Source: an uncultured Bacteroidota bacterium
GTDB lineage: Bacteria > Bacteroidota > Bacteroidia > Flavobacteriales > Flavobacteriaceae
Reading direction: 5' to 3'
DNA length: 61,470 nt
NCBI GenBank assembly: GCA_902560065.1
Contig: CACEKG010000005.1
Span: 1 to 61,470, forward strand
Shown here piece by piece: positions 1-7,946 of this stretch (the stretch's first letter is position 1; the number at the start of each line of letters is the position of its first letter). The translations under genes were made by a program, and so were the position numbers. The notes under the pieces were generated by a model. It searched no databases, was not told the origin of the DNA, and saw only the letters and a list, made by a program, of their open reading frames with translations.

Positions 1-150
1 TTTTCCGAGGAAGAAATTAAATTATCCAAAAATTTTGGAGGTGTTGCTGTTTCAATTGGAAATAATATATTAAGGACAGAAACAGCTGGAATTATAGCAT
101 GTAACATAATTTCTGTCAAACAGGATTTAAAAAATATGCAAACATTTTAA
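1..150 (+). CDS. rsmE: RsmE C-terminus (16S rRNA m3U1498 methyltransferase), partial
   Basis: The window opens inside this gene; only the last 49 codons are present and the stop is at 148-150. The visible part reads FSEEEIKLSKNFGG and then LRTETAG, which matches the SPOUT-fold end of RsmE, where the GPEGG-(F)S-x-E-E and L-R-x-E-T-A segments form the SAM-binding knot. The family methylates N3 of U1498 in 16S rRNA. The AI-2E-type permease follows after 16 bp on the same strand, so the two may be co-transcribed. The N-terminal PUA-like RNA-binding domain lies outside the window. Confidence 0.85.
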   Translation, partial: FSEEEIKLSKNFGGVAVSIGNNILRTETAGIIACNIISVKQDLKNMQTF

Positions 151-166
151 TTCCTATATTTAAGAA

Positions 167-1255
167 ATGAATTCTAAAGAAATATCTCAAGGAATAATTT
201 TATCTATTTTTAAATTAGGTTTAATTTTTATTTGTATTTGGCTTTTAATTCAATTAAAATCATTAATTATTTACATAGTCATATCAGTCGTAATAAGTTT
301 GATTGGAAGACCTATAAATAGATTTCTTCTTAACAAATTAAAACTTGGAAAAATTTTCTCTTCTACTTTAACAATAATTATACTTTTAAGCTTCTTTTTT
401 TTAATAATATCTCTTTTTGTTCCTCTACTACTTCAGCAAAGTGATAATCTTTCATTACTTGATGTTGATGAAATGAAACTAAAAATTGAACAGTTAGCCT
501 CAGAGGCTAATGCTTATTTTGGCCTCTATAATGAATTTTGGGTAAGTCAGTTTTCAATACAAGGTATTTTTAACAATTTTAATTTCACGATTATTCCAGA
601 AGTTTTAAATCAATTCATAGAAATTCTCGGTGGACTTACAATTGGATTGTTTTCAGTTGTTTTTATATCTTTTTTTCTTTTAAAAGACAACAAACTATTA
701 AGAAAAATTATTCTTAACATTGTTACTGATAATATCTCCCAAAAAGTAAGTAAATCAATTACAAAAATTAAAGAATTACTGTCTAGATATTTTATTGGTA
801 TTCTATTACAAATTACAATTCTATTAATTATTTACAGTATCGTTTTATTAATTTTTGGAATTAAAAATGCTTTTATTATTGCTTTCCTCTGTGCTCTTTT
901 AAATTTAATTCCATACATAGGTCCAATTATTGGTGGTTTTTTAATGTTAATATTAACAATGACTAGCAACATAGACCTTGACTTTAGTTCTGAAATTCTT
1001 CCTAAAACTATTTATGTAATGATAGGTTTTATAATTGGTCAATTAATTGACAACTTTTTCAGTCAACCCTATATATTCTCAAAAAGTGTAAAGTCACATC
1101 CTTTAGAAATTTTCTTAGTTATAATTGCGTCTGGAACATTATTTGGAGCTTTAGGGATGATAATAGCTATTCCAATATATACATCATTAAAAGTAATTTT
1201 AAAAGAATTTTTTTCTGAAAGTAAAATAGTAAAATCCTTAACAAAGGACATATAA
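167..1255 (+). CDS. AI-2E family transporter (PerM/YdiK-like permease)
   Basis: A 362-residue polytopic membrane protein. There is a hydrophobic hairpin at about residues 10-50, another segment at 63-90, a soluble stretch at about 95-150, then a cluster of membrane segments from about 150 to 345. The motif region NLIPYIGPIIGG and the later IGQLIDNFF, followed by SHPLEIF and GALGMIIAIP, are the signature of the AI-2E/UPF0118 family. Members export or exchange small molecules (autoinducer-2 in TqsA, Na+/H+ in others), so the substrate cannot be read from sequence. It starts 16 bp after rsmE and ends 11 bp from a convergent gene. Length is usual for the family. Confidence 0.9.
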   Translation: MNSKEISQGIILSIFKLGLIFICIWLLIQLKSLIIYIVISVVISLIGRPINRFLLNKLKLGKIFSSTLTIIILLSFFFLIISLFVPLLLQQSDNLSLLDVDEMKLKIEQLASEANAYFGLYNEFWVSQFSIQGIFNNFNFTIIPEVLNQFIEILGGLTIGLFSVVFISFFLLKDNKLLRKIILNIVTDNISQKVSKSITKIKELLSRYFIGILLQITILLIIYSIVLLIFGIKNAFIIAFLCALLNLIPYIGPIIGGFLMLILTMTSNIDLDFSSEILPKTIYVMIGFIIGQLIDNFFSQPYIFSKSVKSHPLEIFLVIIASGTLFGALGMIIAIPIYTSLKVILKEFFSESKIVKSLTKDI

Positions 1256-1266
1256 CTCTATAAAAT

Positions 1267-2268
1267 TTAATTATAAGTTTTATAAACTTCTTTCATTCTT
1301 TCCAGTCCTAATAAAAATTCTTTTTTTAATTCAGAGACAAGGGACTTTATAGACTTCACATTATTTATAGATGTAACACCCTGCCCTGCTGACCATATTG
1401 TTTTCCATGCTTTAGCTTCTGCTTTTGCTGCATCTAATTCACTTCCAAAATCAATCTTTTTAGTTTTACTCCACATTTCCTCAGTTATACCCATTGCTTC
1501 TAGACTAGATCTTAAAAAACTTGCATTAACGCCAGAAACAGCAGCTGTGTAAACAATATCTTCAGCTGAGCTATCAATTATCATTTTTTTATATTTTTCA
1601 TCAGCTAAACTTTCTTCAACATTGATAAATCTTGTACCCATCCAAGCTAAATCTGCACCCATTTGAATGGCAGCAGCAACATCGTTTCCATTACTAATGG
1701 ATCCTGCCAATAGAATTGTTTTATTAAAAAACTTCTTAATTTCGTTAACTAATGCAATCGGATTAATAATACCAGCATGACCTCCAGCTCCTGCAGCAAC
1801 TAAAATTAATCCATCAACATTTGCTTCTGCAGCTTTTTCAGCATGTCTTTTTTTTATAATATCATGATAAACAATGCCTCCATAACTATGAACAGCCTTA
1901 ACTAAATCTGAAACAGCTCCCAGAGAAGTTATAATAATTGGAACTTTATGTTTAATACATATTTCAAGATCAGGCTGAACTCTAGGGTTAGTTAAATGAA
2001 CAATTAAGTTTACTCCAAAAGGAGCTGCTTTTTTTCCCAATTCACTTTCATATTTTTCTAATTCTTCTTTAATTTCTATAACCCACTTTTCAAAATCTTC
2101 GGTCGTCCTACAATTTAAGGCAGGAAAAGTTCCTACAATTCCGTTTTTACAACACTCTATTACCAGTTTTGGTCCAGAAATCAAAAACATTGGTGCTGCA
2201 ACTACAGGTATACTTAATTCATCTATAAATTTTGGTTTCATATTTATTTTTTTAACATTATCGTCCAT
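1267..2268 (-). CDS. Nitronate monooxygenase / 2-nitropropane dioxygenase-like flavoprotein
   Basis: A TIM-barrel FMN enzyme of the NPD/nitronate monooxygenase family. Seen: the N-terminal PVVAAPMFLISGPKLV (substrate-side AAPM), VNLIV, the glycine-rich AAGAGGHAG segment, LLAGSISNG and MGADLAWMGTRF, which are the phosphate-binding signatures of the family. The catalytic histidine is probably that of GGHAG. The family oxidises alkyl nitronates, but some members act on other substrates. Two starts are possible: ATG at 2268, which overlaps the upstream gene by 25 bp, or ATG at 2241 (Met10), which lies just after the upstream stop and matches the usual N-terminus better. It is apparently co-transcribed with the DUF4442 gene and ald. 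Confidence 0.85.
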   Translation of the reverse strand: MDDNVKKINMKPKFIDELSIPVVAAPMFLISGPKLVIECCKNGIVGTFPALNCRTTEDFEKWVIEIKEELEKYESELGKKAAPFGVNLIVHLTNPRVQPDLEICIKHKVPIIITSLGAVSDLVKAVHSYGGIVYHDIIKKRHAEKAAEANVDGLILVAAGAGGHAGIINPIALVNEIKKFFNKTILLAGSISNGNDVAAAIQMGADLAWMGTRFINVEESLADEKYKKMIIDSSAEDIVYTAAVSGVNASFLRSSLEAMGITEEMWSKTKKIDFGSELDAAKAEAKAWKTIWSAGQGVTSINNVKSIKSLVSELKKEFLLGLERMKEVYKTYN

Positions 2269-2699
2269 TCAAATTCAAATGAAGAAACTACATCCCCACT
2301 TTCATCTTTTCCATGAGATTTTAACCACACAGTCTGAGATTTTTTTGTTTCTAATGCCCTATTAATAGTTTCATTAATTTTTTTTCCTTGATTACAATTA
2401 AACCTTATTAAACCTTTTGCTTTTTTTGAAAAGTTAGCCTTATTATTTAATACTAACATTGAAATATTTTTTTTGGATTCGTTAATAGCTTGCATAATTA
2501 AAATTCCAGTTGTTAATTCAGCAGCCATTCCTTGAACTGCCCAGAATAAAGACTTAAAAGGATTTTTATTAAACCATCCTAACCTTACATTTGCACTACA
2601 ACTTTCTTTAGAAATTTCTCTTACTCTTATTCCACACCACCAAACAGAGGGTAGTTTAAAAAAAAGAAAAGTATTTATTGAAGAAATTGTATACTTCAT
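2244..2699 (-). CDS. DUF4442 hotdog-fold protein (thioesterase-like)
   Basis: A 151-residue protein. It carries the DUF4442 pattern: NKNPFKSLFWAVQGMAAEL followed by TGILIM, in which the AVQGMAAE helix is the hotdog central helix. This places it with YiiD-C/PaaI-like thioesterase folds. Its substrate is unknown; an acyl-CoA or related thioester is an inference from the fold only. It sits between ald and the nitronate monooxygenase-like gene on the same strand, with 3 bp to ald and a possible 25-bp overlap on the other side, so a shared transcript is likely. Confidence 0.75.
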   Translation of the reverse strand: MKYTISSINTFLFFKLPSVWWCGIRVREISKESCSANVRLGWFNKNPFKSLFWAVQGMAAELTTGILIMQAINESKKNISMLVLNNKANFSKKAKGLIRFNCNQGKKINETINRALETKKSQTVWLKSHGKDESGDVVSSFEFEWTIMLKK

Positions 2700-2702
2700 A
2701 AT

Positions 2703-3815
2703 TTAATTTAAAAAGGTAGATACTTTTTTGTAATTTAAATTAAAAGCATTAGCAACCTCTTTATAAACAACACTTCCGTTAATAATATTTAATCCTTTTG
2801 CTAAAGAATTATCAATTTTACATGCTTTTTTCCATCCATTATTAGCTAATTGAATTGCATATGATAAAGTAGCGTTTGTTAATGCGGTAGTTGATGTATT
2901 TGGGACTGCTCCTGGCATATTAGTTACAGCATAATGAATAATGCCTTTTTTAATGAAAATAGGATTTTTGTGAGTAGTTGGTTTACTTGATTCAAAACAT
3001 CCTCCCTGATCAATTGCTATATCTACCAAAACAGTCCCTGGAATCATATCAGATAACATAGATTCAGTAATTAATTTAGGTGCTTTAGATCCAGGTATAA
3101 GTACTGAACCAATAATTAAATGTGATCTCTTTACTTCTTTTTCAATATTTAATTGATTTGAATAAATTGGAGTAACATTGGCAGGCATAATATTTTCAAG
3201 CTCTCTTAATCTTTCTAAATTATTATCAAATATGGTAACATTTGCTCCTAAACCAGCAGCCATTTTAGCAGCCTCAGTTCCAGAAATTCCTCCTCCAAGT
3301 ATCATAACATTAGCAGGCTGAACTCCAGGAACTCCTCCAAGAAGAATTCCAAAACCATCTTGCGGTTTCTCCAAAAACTTAGCTCCCTGTTGAGTTGCCA
3401 TTCTTCCAGCAACTTCAGACATTGGTATTAACAATGGAAGTTTGCCATTTTTTTCTACTGTTTCGTATGCTAAACAGACTGCTCCAGAATTAATCATAGC
3501 TTTTGTCAATTTTTCACTTGAAGCGAAATGAAAGAAAGTAAAAATCAAGTGATTTTGTTTTATTAATTTATACTCTTCCTCTATAGGTTCTTTAACTTTA
3601 ATAATCATTTCAGATGTAGAAAAAAGCTCATTAGCACTATCTATTATCTCACAACCAATTGAAGAATAATCATTGTCATTAAAGCCACTTGAAAAACCAG
3701 CTCCTTTCTCAATATTAACTGTATGGCCAGAATTAATTAAAGCTGAAGCTCCAGCCGGAGTAAGTCCTACTCTAGATTCATCTGATTTAATTTCTTTTGG
3801 AACTCCAATAATCAT
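2703..3815 (-). CDS. ald: Alanine dehydrogenase
   Basis: A 370-residue NAD-dependent dehydrogenase interconverting L-alanine and pyruvate plus ammonia. The N-terminus MIIGVPKEIKSDESRVGLTP is diagnostic, with Arg15 in the substrate pocket. KVKEP contains the pyruvate-binding lysine and HFA follows with the conserved histidine. The Rossmann GGGISG is near residue 174, followed by AVTNMPGAVPNTST, the family's C-terminal signature. Length equals the family norm. The ATG at 3815 is clear. It is the first gene of a minus-strand set and is divergent from the Gfo/Idh/MocA gene across a 138-bp region holding a 12-bp inverted repeat. Confidence 0.95.
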   Translation of the reverse strand: MIIGVPKEIKSDESRVGLTPAGASALINSGHTVNIEKGAGFSSGFNDNDYSSIGCEIIDSANELFSTSEMIIKVKEPIEEEYKLIKQNHLIFTFFHFASSEKLTKAMINSGAVCLAYETVEKNGKLPLLIPMSEVAGRMATQQGAKFLEKPQDGFGILLGGVPGVQPANVMILGGGISGTEAAKMAAGLGANVTIFDNNLERLRELENIMPANVTPIYSNQLNIEKEVKRSHLIIGSVLIPGSKAPKLITESMLSDMIPGTVLVDIAIDQGGCFESSKPTTHKNPIFIKKGIIHYAVTNMPGAVPNTSTTALTNATLSYAIQLANNGWKKACKIDNSLAKGLNIINGSVVYKEVANAFNLNYKKVSTFLN

Positions 3816-3830
3816 AAATACGAATATATT

Positions 3831-3917
3831 TAAAAAACTCTTTTTGTGGCTAATTTATGCAGAGTAAATTAATTCTTAATAAACTACTAGTAATATTTAA
3901 TTAATAAGAGTTTTTTA
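3831..3917. repeat. 12-bp inverted repeat with 63-bp spacer between ald and the oxidoreductase gene
   Basis: TAAAAAACTCTT at 3831-3842 is exactly reverse-complemented by AAGAGTTTTTTA at 3906-3917. The pair lies in the 138-bp divergent intergenic region, which should hold promoters for both genes. It could be paired operator half-sites or chance in AT-rich DNA. No other structure is evident in this gap. Confidence 0.4.
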
Positions 3918-3953
3918 TATTGGTGTTTATTAATTAAAAATCAATTAGATATT

Positions 3954-5315
3954 ATGAATAACAGAAGAGAATTTATTAAAAAAGCAGCTAAAATTGGTAT
4001 AGGATCTCAGTTTATTTTTAATACACCGCTAGAGCTGATTGCAAATAATAGATCAAAAGTATCATCAAACGATAAAATTAATTTTGGTGTAATTGGATGT
4101 AAAGGAATGGGTTGGAGTGACATGACATCAATATTAAAAAATAGTGAAACTAACTGTATAGCCATTTGCGATATTGATGATAAAGTTCTTGAAGAAAGAT
4201 CAGAAAATGTAAAAGATATTACTGGGAAAAAACCTAAAATTTATAAGGATTACAGAAAGTTTTTAGAAAACAAAGATATTGATGCAGTTGTAATTGGAAC
4301 TCCTGATCATTGGCACTGTTTAAATTTAGTAGATGCTCTACATGCAGATAAACATATATATTGTGAGAAGCCTATTTCAAATTCAATTGAAGAAGCTGAC
4401 TTAATGTTAAAAGCTTCAGTTAAATCTAAAAAATGTGTTCAAGTAGGACAATGGCAAAGAAGTGGAGGACAATACAGAGAAGCTATGAATTATTTATGGT
4501 CAGGAAAAATAGGGAAAGTAAGATTAGTCAAAGTTTGGGCCTATATGGGTTGGTATGGATGGGTAGATAATTTTAAGGATACTAAAACCCCTAAAGGAAT
4601 TGACTATAAAATGTGGTTAGGTCCTGCTCCTTTGAGAAAGTTTAATAAAAATAGATTCCATGGTAGTTTTAGATGGTACTGGGATTATGCTGGCGGATTA
4701 ATGACTGACTGGGGAGTTCACGAAATTGATATAGCACTATGGGGAATGAATGCAAAAAATCCAATATCAATTTCTGCAGCTGGAGGCAAATTTGCCTATC
4801 CTGATCAAGATACAGAGACGCCAGATTCTCTTCAAACTATATATGAATATAAAGATTTTACAATTTTATGGGAACATTCTAACGGAATAGAGGGTGGAAA
4901 TTATGGGCTTGATGAAGGAATAGCATTTATTGGAAGCAAAGGCACAATAGTGGTTAATAGAACTGGATGGGAAGTAATTCCAGAAAAAAATCACCGTAAT
5001 GGCGGGGAATTATTTATAGAAGGAGTCCCAAGAACTACTTTTAACTGGGATGAGGTTCGTAAAAAATATGGTGACGCCCTTGATTTACATACAAAAAACT
5101 TTATAGATAGCATTAAGAAAAATGATCCGTCAATTTTAAACTGTGACATGAAAAGTGGAAGTCAAGTATCAAAAGTTGCTCATATGGGTAATGTTGCTTT
5201 TAGAAGTGAATCAAAAATCAGATGGAATGATGAAAAAAATAATTTTGATAATTCCGTAGCTAATAATCTTATTATACCGAAATATAATAATGGTTGGAGA
5301 CTACCTTCTGTGTAA
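3954..5315 (+). CDS. Tat-exported Gfo/Idh/MocA family oxidoreductase
   Basis: A 453-residue protein with a twin-arginine signal (NNRREFIKKAA, then a short hydrophobic stretch), so it is probably folded with its NAD(P) cofactor and exported to the periplasm. The Rossmann region starts near residue 43 (NFGVIGCKGMG) and the conserved CEKPIS, with the lysine that contacts cofactor and substrate, is near 136. The C-terminal alpha/beta domain holds GGLMTDWGVHEIDIALWGMN, where the histidine is the family's catalytic candidate. Relatives act on sugars and glycosides. Substrate is unknown. It is a single gene, divergent from ald and followed by a convergent tRNA. Confidence 0.85.
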   Translation: MNNRREFIKKAAKIGIGSQFIFNTPLELIANNRSKVSSNDKINFGVIGCKGMGWSDMTSILKNSETNCIAICDIDDKVLEERSENVKDITGKKPKIYKDYRKFLENKDIDAVVIGTPDHWHCLNLVDALHADKHIYCEKPISNSIEEADLMLKASVKSKKCVQVGQWQRSGGQYREAMNYLWSGKIGKVRLVKVWAYMGWYGWVDNFKDTKTPKGIDYKMWLGPAPLRKFNKNRFHGSFRWYWDYAGGLMTDWGVHEIDIALWGMNAKNPISISAAGGKFAYPDQDTETPDSLQTIYEYKDFTILWEHSNGIEGGNYGLDEGIAFIGSKGTIVVNRTGWEVIPEKNHRNGGELFIEGVPRTTFNWDEVRKKYGDALDLHTKNFIDSIKKNDPSILNCDMKSGSQVSKVAHMGNVAFRSESKIRWNDEKNNFDNSVANNLIIPKYNNGWRLPSV

Positions 5316-5354
5316 CTTTAGGGGGGTTAAAAGTTTTTAACAAAACCGTAGCCA

Positions 5355-5384
5355 TAAAAACAAACCCCTACTATTTATAGGGGC
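5355..5384 (-). terminator. Rho-independent terminator of tRNA-Arg
   Basis: Read on the minus strand, 16 nt after the tRNA 3' end there is a CCCCTA/TAGGGG stem (5365-5370 with 5378-5383) with a 7-nt loop, followed by TTTGTTTTTA. On the plus strand no T-run follows, so it serves the tRNA rather than the upstream plus-strand gene. A near-identical hairpin follows tRNA-Ser at 30191-30220. Confidence 0.8.
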
Positions 5385-5399
5385 TTACAAGTTAAATTG

Positions 5400-5473
5400 T
5401 GAACGCGACAGGATTCGAACCTGTGACCGTCTGCTTAGAAGGCAGATGCTCTATCCAGCTGAGCTACGCGTCC
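5400..5473 (-). tRNA. tRNA-Arg (anticodon TCT)
   Basis: The minus strand folds into a full cloverleaf of 74 nt. The acceptor GGACGCG pairs with CGCGTTC (one G-U pair), the D arm contains AGCTCAGCTGG, the anticodon loop is CTTCTAA with anticodon TCT, and the T arm contains GGTTCGAATCC. The discriminator is A, and CCA is not encoded, so it must be added enzymatically. It reads AGA codons, which are heavily used in this AT-rich genome. Confidence 0.95.
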
Positions 5474-5549
5474 TAAATAGATAATCAAGAAATATAATTC
5501 TTAATATAAACTTGGGCAAAAATAACACTATTTACCTTAAAAAATTAAA

Positions 5550-6416
5550 TTAAAATTGATCTTTATTATAATCTGGATTTGGTCCATTTTTAGAACAAAC
5601 ATATGCGCTTAAATTAACTGCTCTTTTTAAGAATAACTTTACTGATATATTAGAAATCATCCCTTCTATTATCATTGCTAAAAAAGAATCCCCCGCTCCT
5701 ACAGTATTTAGTACTTTTATTTTTATTGCATCTTGATAATGAAATTTTGAATCGTAAAAAACAACCCCTTTATCACCAAGAGTCAAGCATACAAACTCCG
5801 TATTTGTTATTTTAGAAATTTCTAACATTTTGTTTTCAATAGAATTGGAAACTATTCCCAAATCTTTAGAAATCCTTTCAATTTCTTCTTCATTGAATTT
5901 AATCATATTTGATTCTTGCATTAAAAAAGAAATTAAATCAAAATCATAATAAGGCTCTCTAATGTTTACATCAAAAACTTTAAAATTAGCATGACTAATT
6001 AATTTAAGTAATGTTTCTTTAGAAACTATATCTCTTGATACTAAGCTTCCAAAAACAAAAAAGTCAGAATTTTCAACAACCTCAATATAATTATCCAAAA
6101 CCTGAATTTTATCCCATGCACATGGATATTTTATTATATAATTAGCAGATTTTGATTTATCTAAAGAAATATTAACCTCTCCCGTATTAAATTTTTTATC
6201 TATTTGAATTAATGAGTTATCAAAACCAAGTTCATCTATAAACTCTATAATTTGTCTTCCCATTTCATCCCCACCTACCCTTGTTATAAATTGAGTGTCT
6301 ACTCCTAATTTATTTAAATGATAAGCTACATTCAGGGGAGCTCCACCAATTTCTTTATAATCAGGAAAATTATCCCATAAAGCTTCTCCAAAACATACAA
6401 CTTTTTTTTTCATCAA
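5550..6416 (-). CDS. PfkB-family carbohydrate kinase, probably fructokinase
   Basis: A 288-residue ribokinase/PfkB-fold sugar kinase. The N-terminal FGEALWDNFP, then GGAPLNVAYHLNKLG near residue 22 (sugar-binding GG) and the C-terminal NTVGAGDSFLA near residue 234 (anion hole and catalytic Asp) are all intact. The FGEALWD-x-FP start is typical of the bacterial fructokinase branch rather than 5-dehydro-2-deoxygluconokinase (IolC). It is the last gene of a minus-strand group and lies 22 bp after the M20 peptidase gene. Cytoplasmic. The choice of fructose over another ketose or hexose is inferred. Confidence 0.85.
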   Translation of the reverse strand: MMKKKVVCFGEALWDNFPDYKEIGGAPLNVAYHLNKLGVDTQFITRVGGDEMGRQIIEFIDELGFDNSLIQIDKKFNTGEVNISLDKSKSANYIIKYPCAWDKIQVLDNYIEVVENSDFFVFGSLVSRDIVSKETLLKLISHANFKVFDVNIREPYYDFDLISFLMQESNMIKFNEEEIERISKDLGIVSNSIENKMLEISKITNTEFVCLTLGDKGVVFYDSKFHYQDAIKIKVLNTVGAGDSFLAMIIEGMISNISVKLFLKRAVNLSAYVCSKNGPNPDYNKDQF

Positions 6417-6438
6417 TTAAAAAATAATAATTCAAAAA

Positions 6439-7944
6439 TTATTTAAATGGTTCTGATAGTAAATTAACAAAAGTCTCTATACCATAGAAATAATTCCCTA
6501 ATCTAATATTTTCATTAGGACTATGTTGATTATTATCTAAATTAACAGTAGGAAGGCCAATAGCAGGAATGCCTAGATTATTAACAAAAGGTGAGATAGG
6601 AACGGAACCTCCACTAGTTCTTATCAAAACAGGATCAATACCATAGGTATTATAAAGAATATTTTTTAACCATATACCTTCAATAGCATCAACTGGAGTC
6701 CTAAATGCTGGATAAGAAACTTTATAAGTCATTTTTATAAGCTTATTATTTAACATTCTTTGATTATCATTTGGTTCTTTATTAATAATTTTATATCCCA
6801 ATGATTCTATATGGGTTTTTATTAAATTTATTAATCTTAATGGATCACTCTCTAAAACAAGTCTTACATCAATTTCAGCTTGAGCAATTGAAGGAATTAT
6901 AGTTCTAACCTGAGATCCAACCCAACCACTTTGAAGACCTCTAATATTTAACGAAGGATATTGAATTGATTCTTGATAACTTTCTGCTACTTTATCTACC
7001 GATTTAATTTTTGTTCTTTTCTTAATTAATTCATCCTCTGATGGTATTTTTTTTAAAACTGATTTAACTTGCTCAGTAATTCTTATCCCATCATAAAAAC
7101 CAGGTATAATAACTCTACCATCATCACTTTTCATTGATGATAAAACTTTGGTTAATCTTAATGCTGGATTAGGGATAAAATTACCATAATGACCACTATG
7201 CTGAGAAGTTTTAGGGCCATATACCTTAAGAGTTATTGAAGCTATGCCTCTATTGCCAAAAACTAAAGTGGGTTTTTTTGAAGAATGCATAGGTCCATCT
7301 AAAATTAAAAGAAGATCAGCTGTTAATAGATCTTTATATTTATCTACAGCATCTGGCAAACCTGGTGAACCCTTCTCTTCCTCAAAATCAAGAATTATTT
7401 TAATATTAAAAGCTGGTTCTTTATTATAAATTTTAAGGATTTTTAATGCCGTTAAAAACATCATAAAAGGCCCCTTATCATCTGATGTTGATCTTGCAAA
7501 AATTCTTAAATCTTCATTTTCTTTTATGTCAAGAATTTTCCAATCAACCTTATTCCATTTCTTACCGTCATAACTTTTCAATACAGGTTTCCATGGACTC
7601 TCCTGATTCCATTTTGACAAATCTACTGATTGTCCATCTAAATGCATGTAAAAGGCTATTGTAGGGAGTTTTCTATCTACTACTCTTTCTGCTATGGCTA
7701 AAGGAAGAGATGATGTCTTTAAAATATTAAAATCAAATCCAAAAGATTCCAACTGTAATCTACTCCAATCTATGTTTTTTAGTATTTCATCATTGTTTTT
7801 TCCATCATTAGGTATTGATAAAAATTCCTTAAAAGACTCTATACTATTTATTCCCTCTGCTTTTGAAATTAGTTGATATTTTCTTTGAGATAACAGATTT
7901 TGATGAACACAAAAAATGATAAATAAAATAAAAATTTTTTTCAT
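6439..7944 (-). CDS. Exported M20 family metallopeptidase
   Basis: A 501-residue di-zinc exopeptidase or amidohydrolase with a cleavable signal peptide (about residues 1-19, ending near NLLSQ). The metal ligands are visible: MHLDGQSVD (His, near 95), STSDDKGP (bridging Asp, near 153), LDFEEEKGSPG (catalytic Glu and ligand Glu, near 187), LILDGP, and the C-terminal NQHSPNE (His). The dimerisation domain lies in between. Members cleave dipeptides, aminoacyl or N-acyl compounds in the periplasm. It starts 2 bp after the stop of the PqaA-like gene and precedes the sugar kinase, so the three probably share a transcript. Confidence 0.88.
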   Translation of the reverse strand: MKKIFILFIIFCVHQNLLSQRKYQLISKAEGINSIESFKEFLSIPNDGKNNDEILKNIDWSRLQLESFGFDFNILKTSSLPLAIAERVVDRKLPTIAFYMHLDGQSVDLSKWNQESPWKPVLKSYDGKKWNKVDWKILDIKENEDLRIFARSTSDDKGPFMMFLTALKILKIYNKEPAFNIKIILDFEEEKGSPGLPDAVDKYKDLLTADLLLILDGPMHSSKKPTLVFGNRGIASITLKVYGPKTSQHSGHYGNFIPNPALRLTKVLSSMKSDDGRVIIPGFYDGIRITEQVKSVLKKIPSEDELIKKRTKIKSVDKVAESYQESIQYPSLNIRGLQSGWVGSQVRTIIPSIAQAEIDVRLVLESDPLRLINLIKTHIESLGYKIINKEPNDNQRMLNNKLIKMTYKVSYPAFRTPVDAIEGIWLKNILYNTYGIDPVLIRTSGGSVPISPFVNNLGIPAIGLPTVNLDNNQHSPNENIRLGNYFYGIETFVNLLSEPFK

Positions 7945-7946
7945 AA

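Noticed and set aside
5327-5342. GTTAAAAGTTTTTAAC hairpin as terminator of the oxidoreductase gene
   Set aside because: A 2-nt loop and no following T-run make it implausible; it is a simple AT palindrome.
5550-6416. The PfkB kinase as the missing IolC
   Set aside because: Its FGEALWDNFP start and length fit the fructokinase branch, and it lies 17 kb away in a different gene group.
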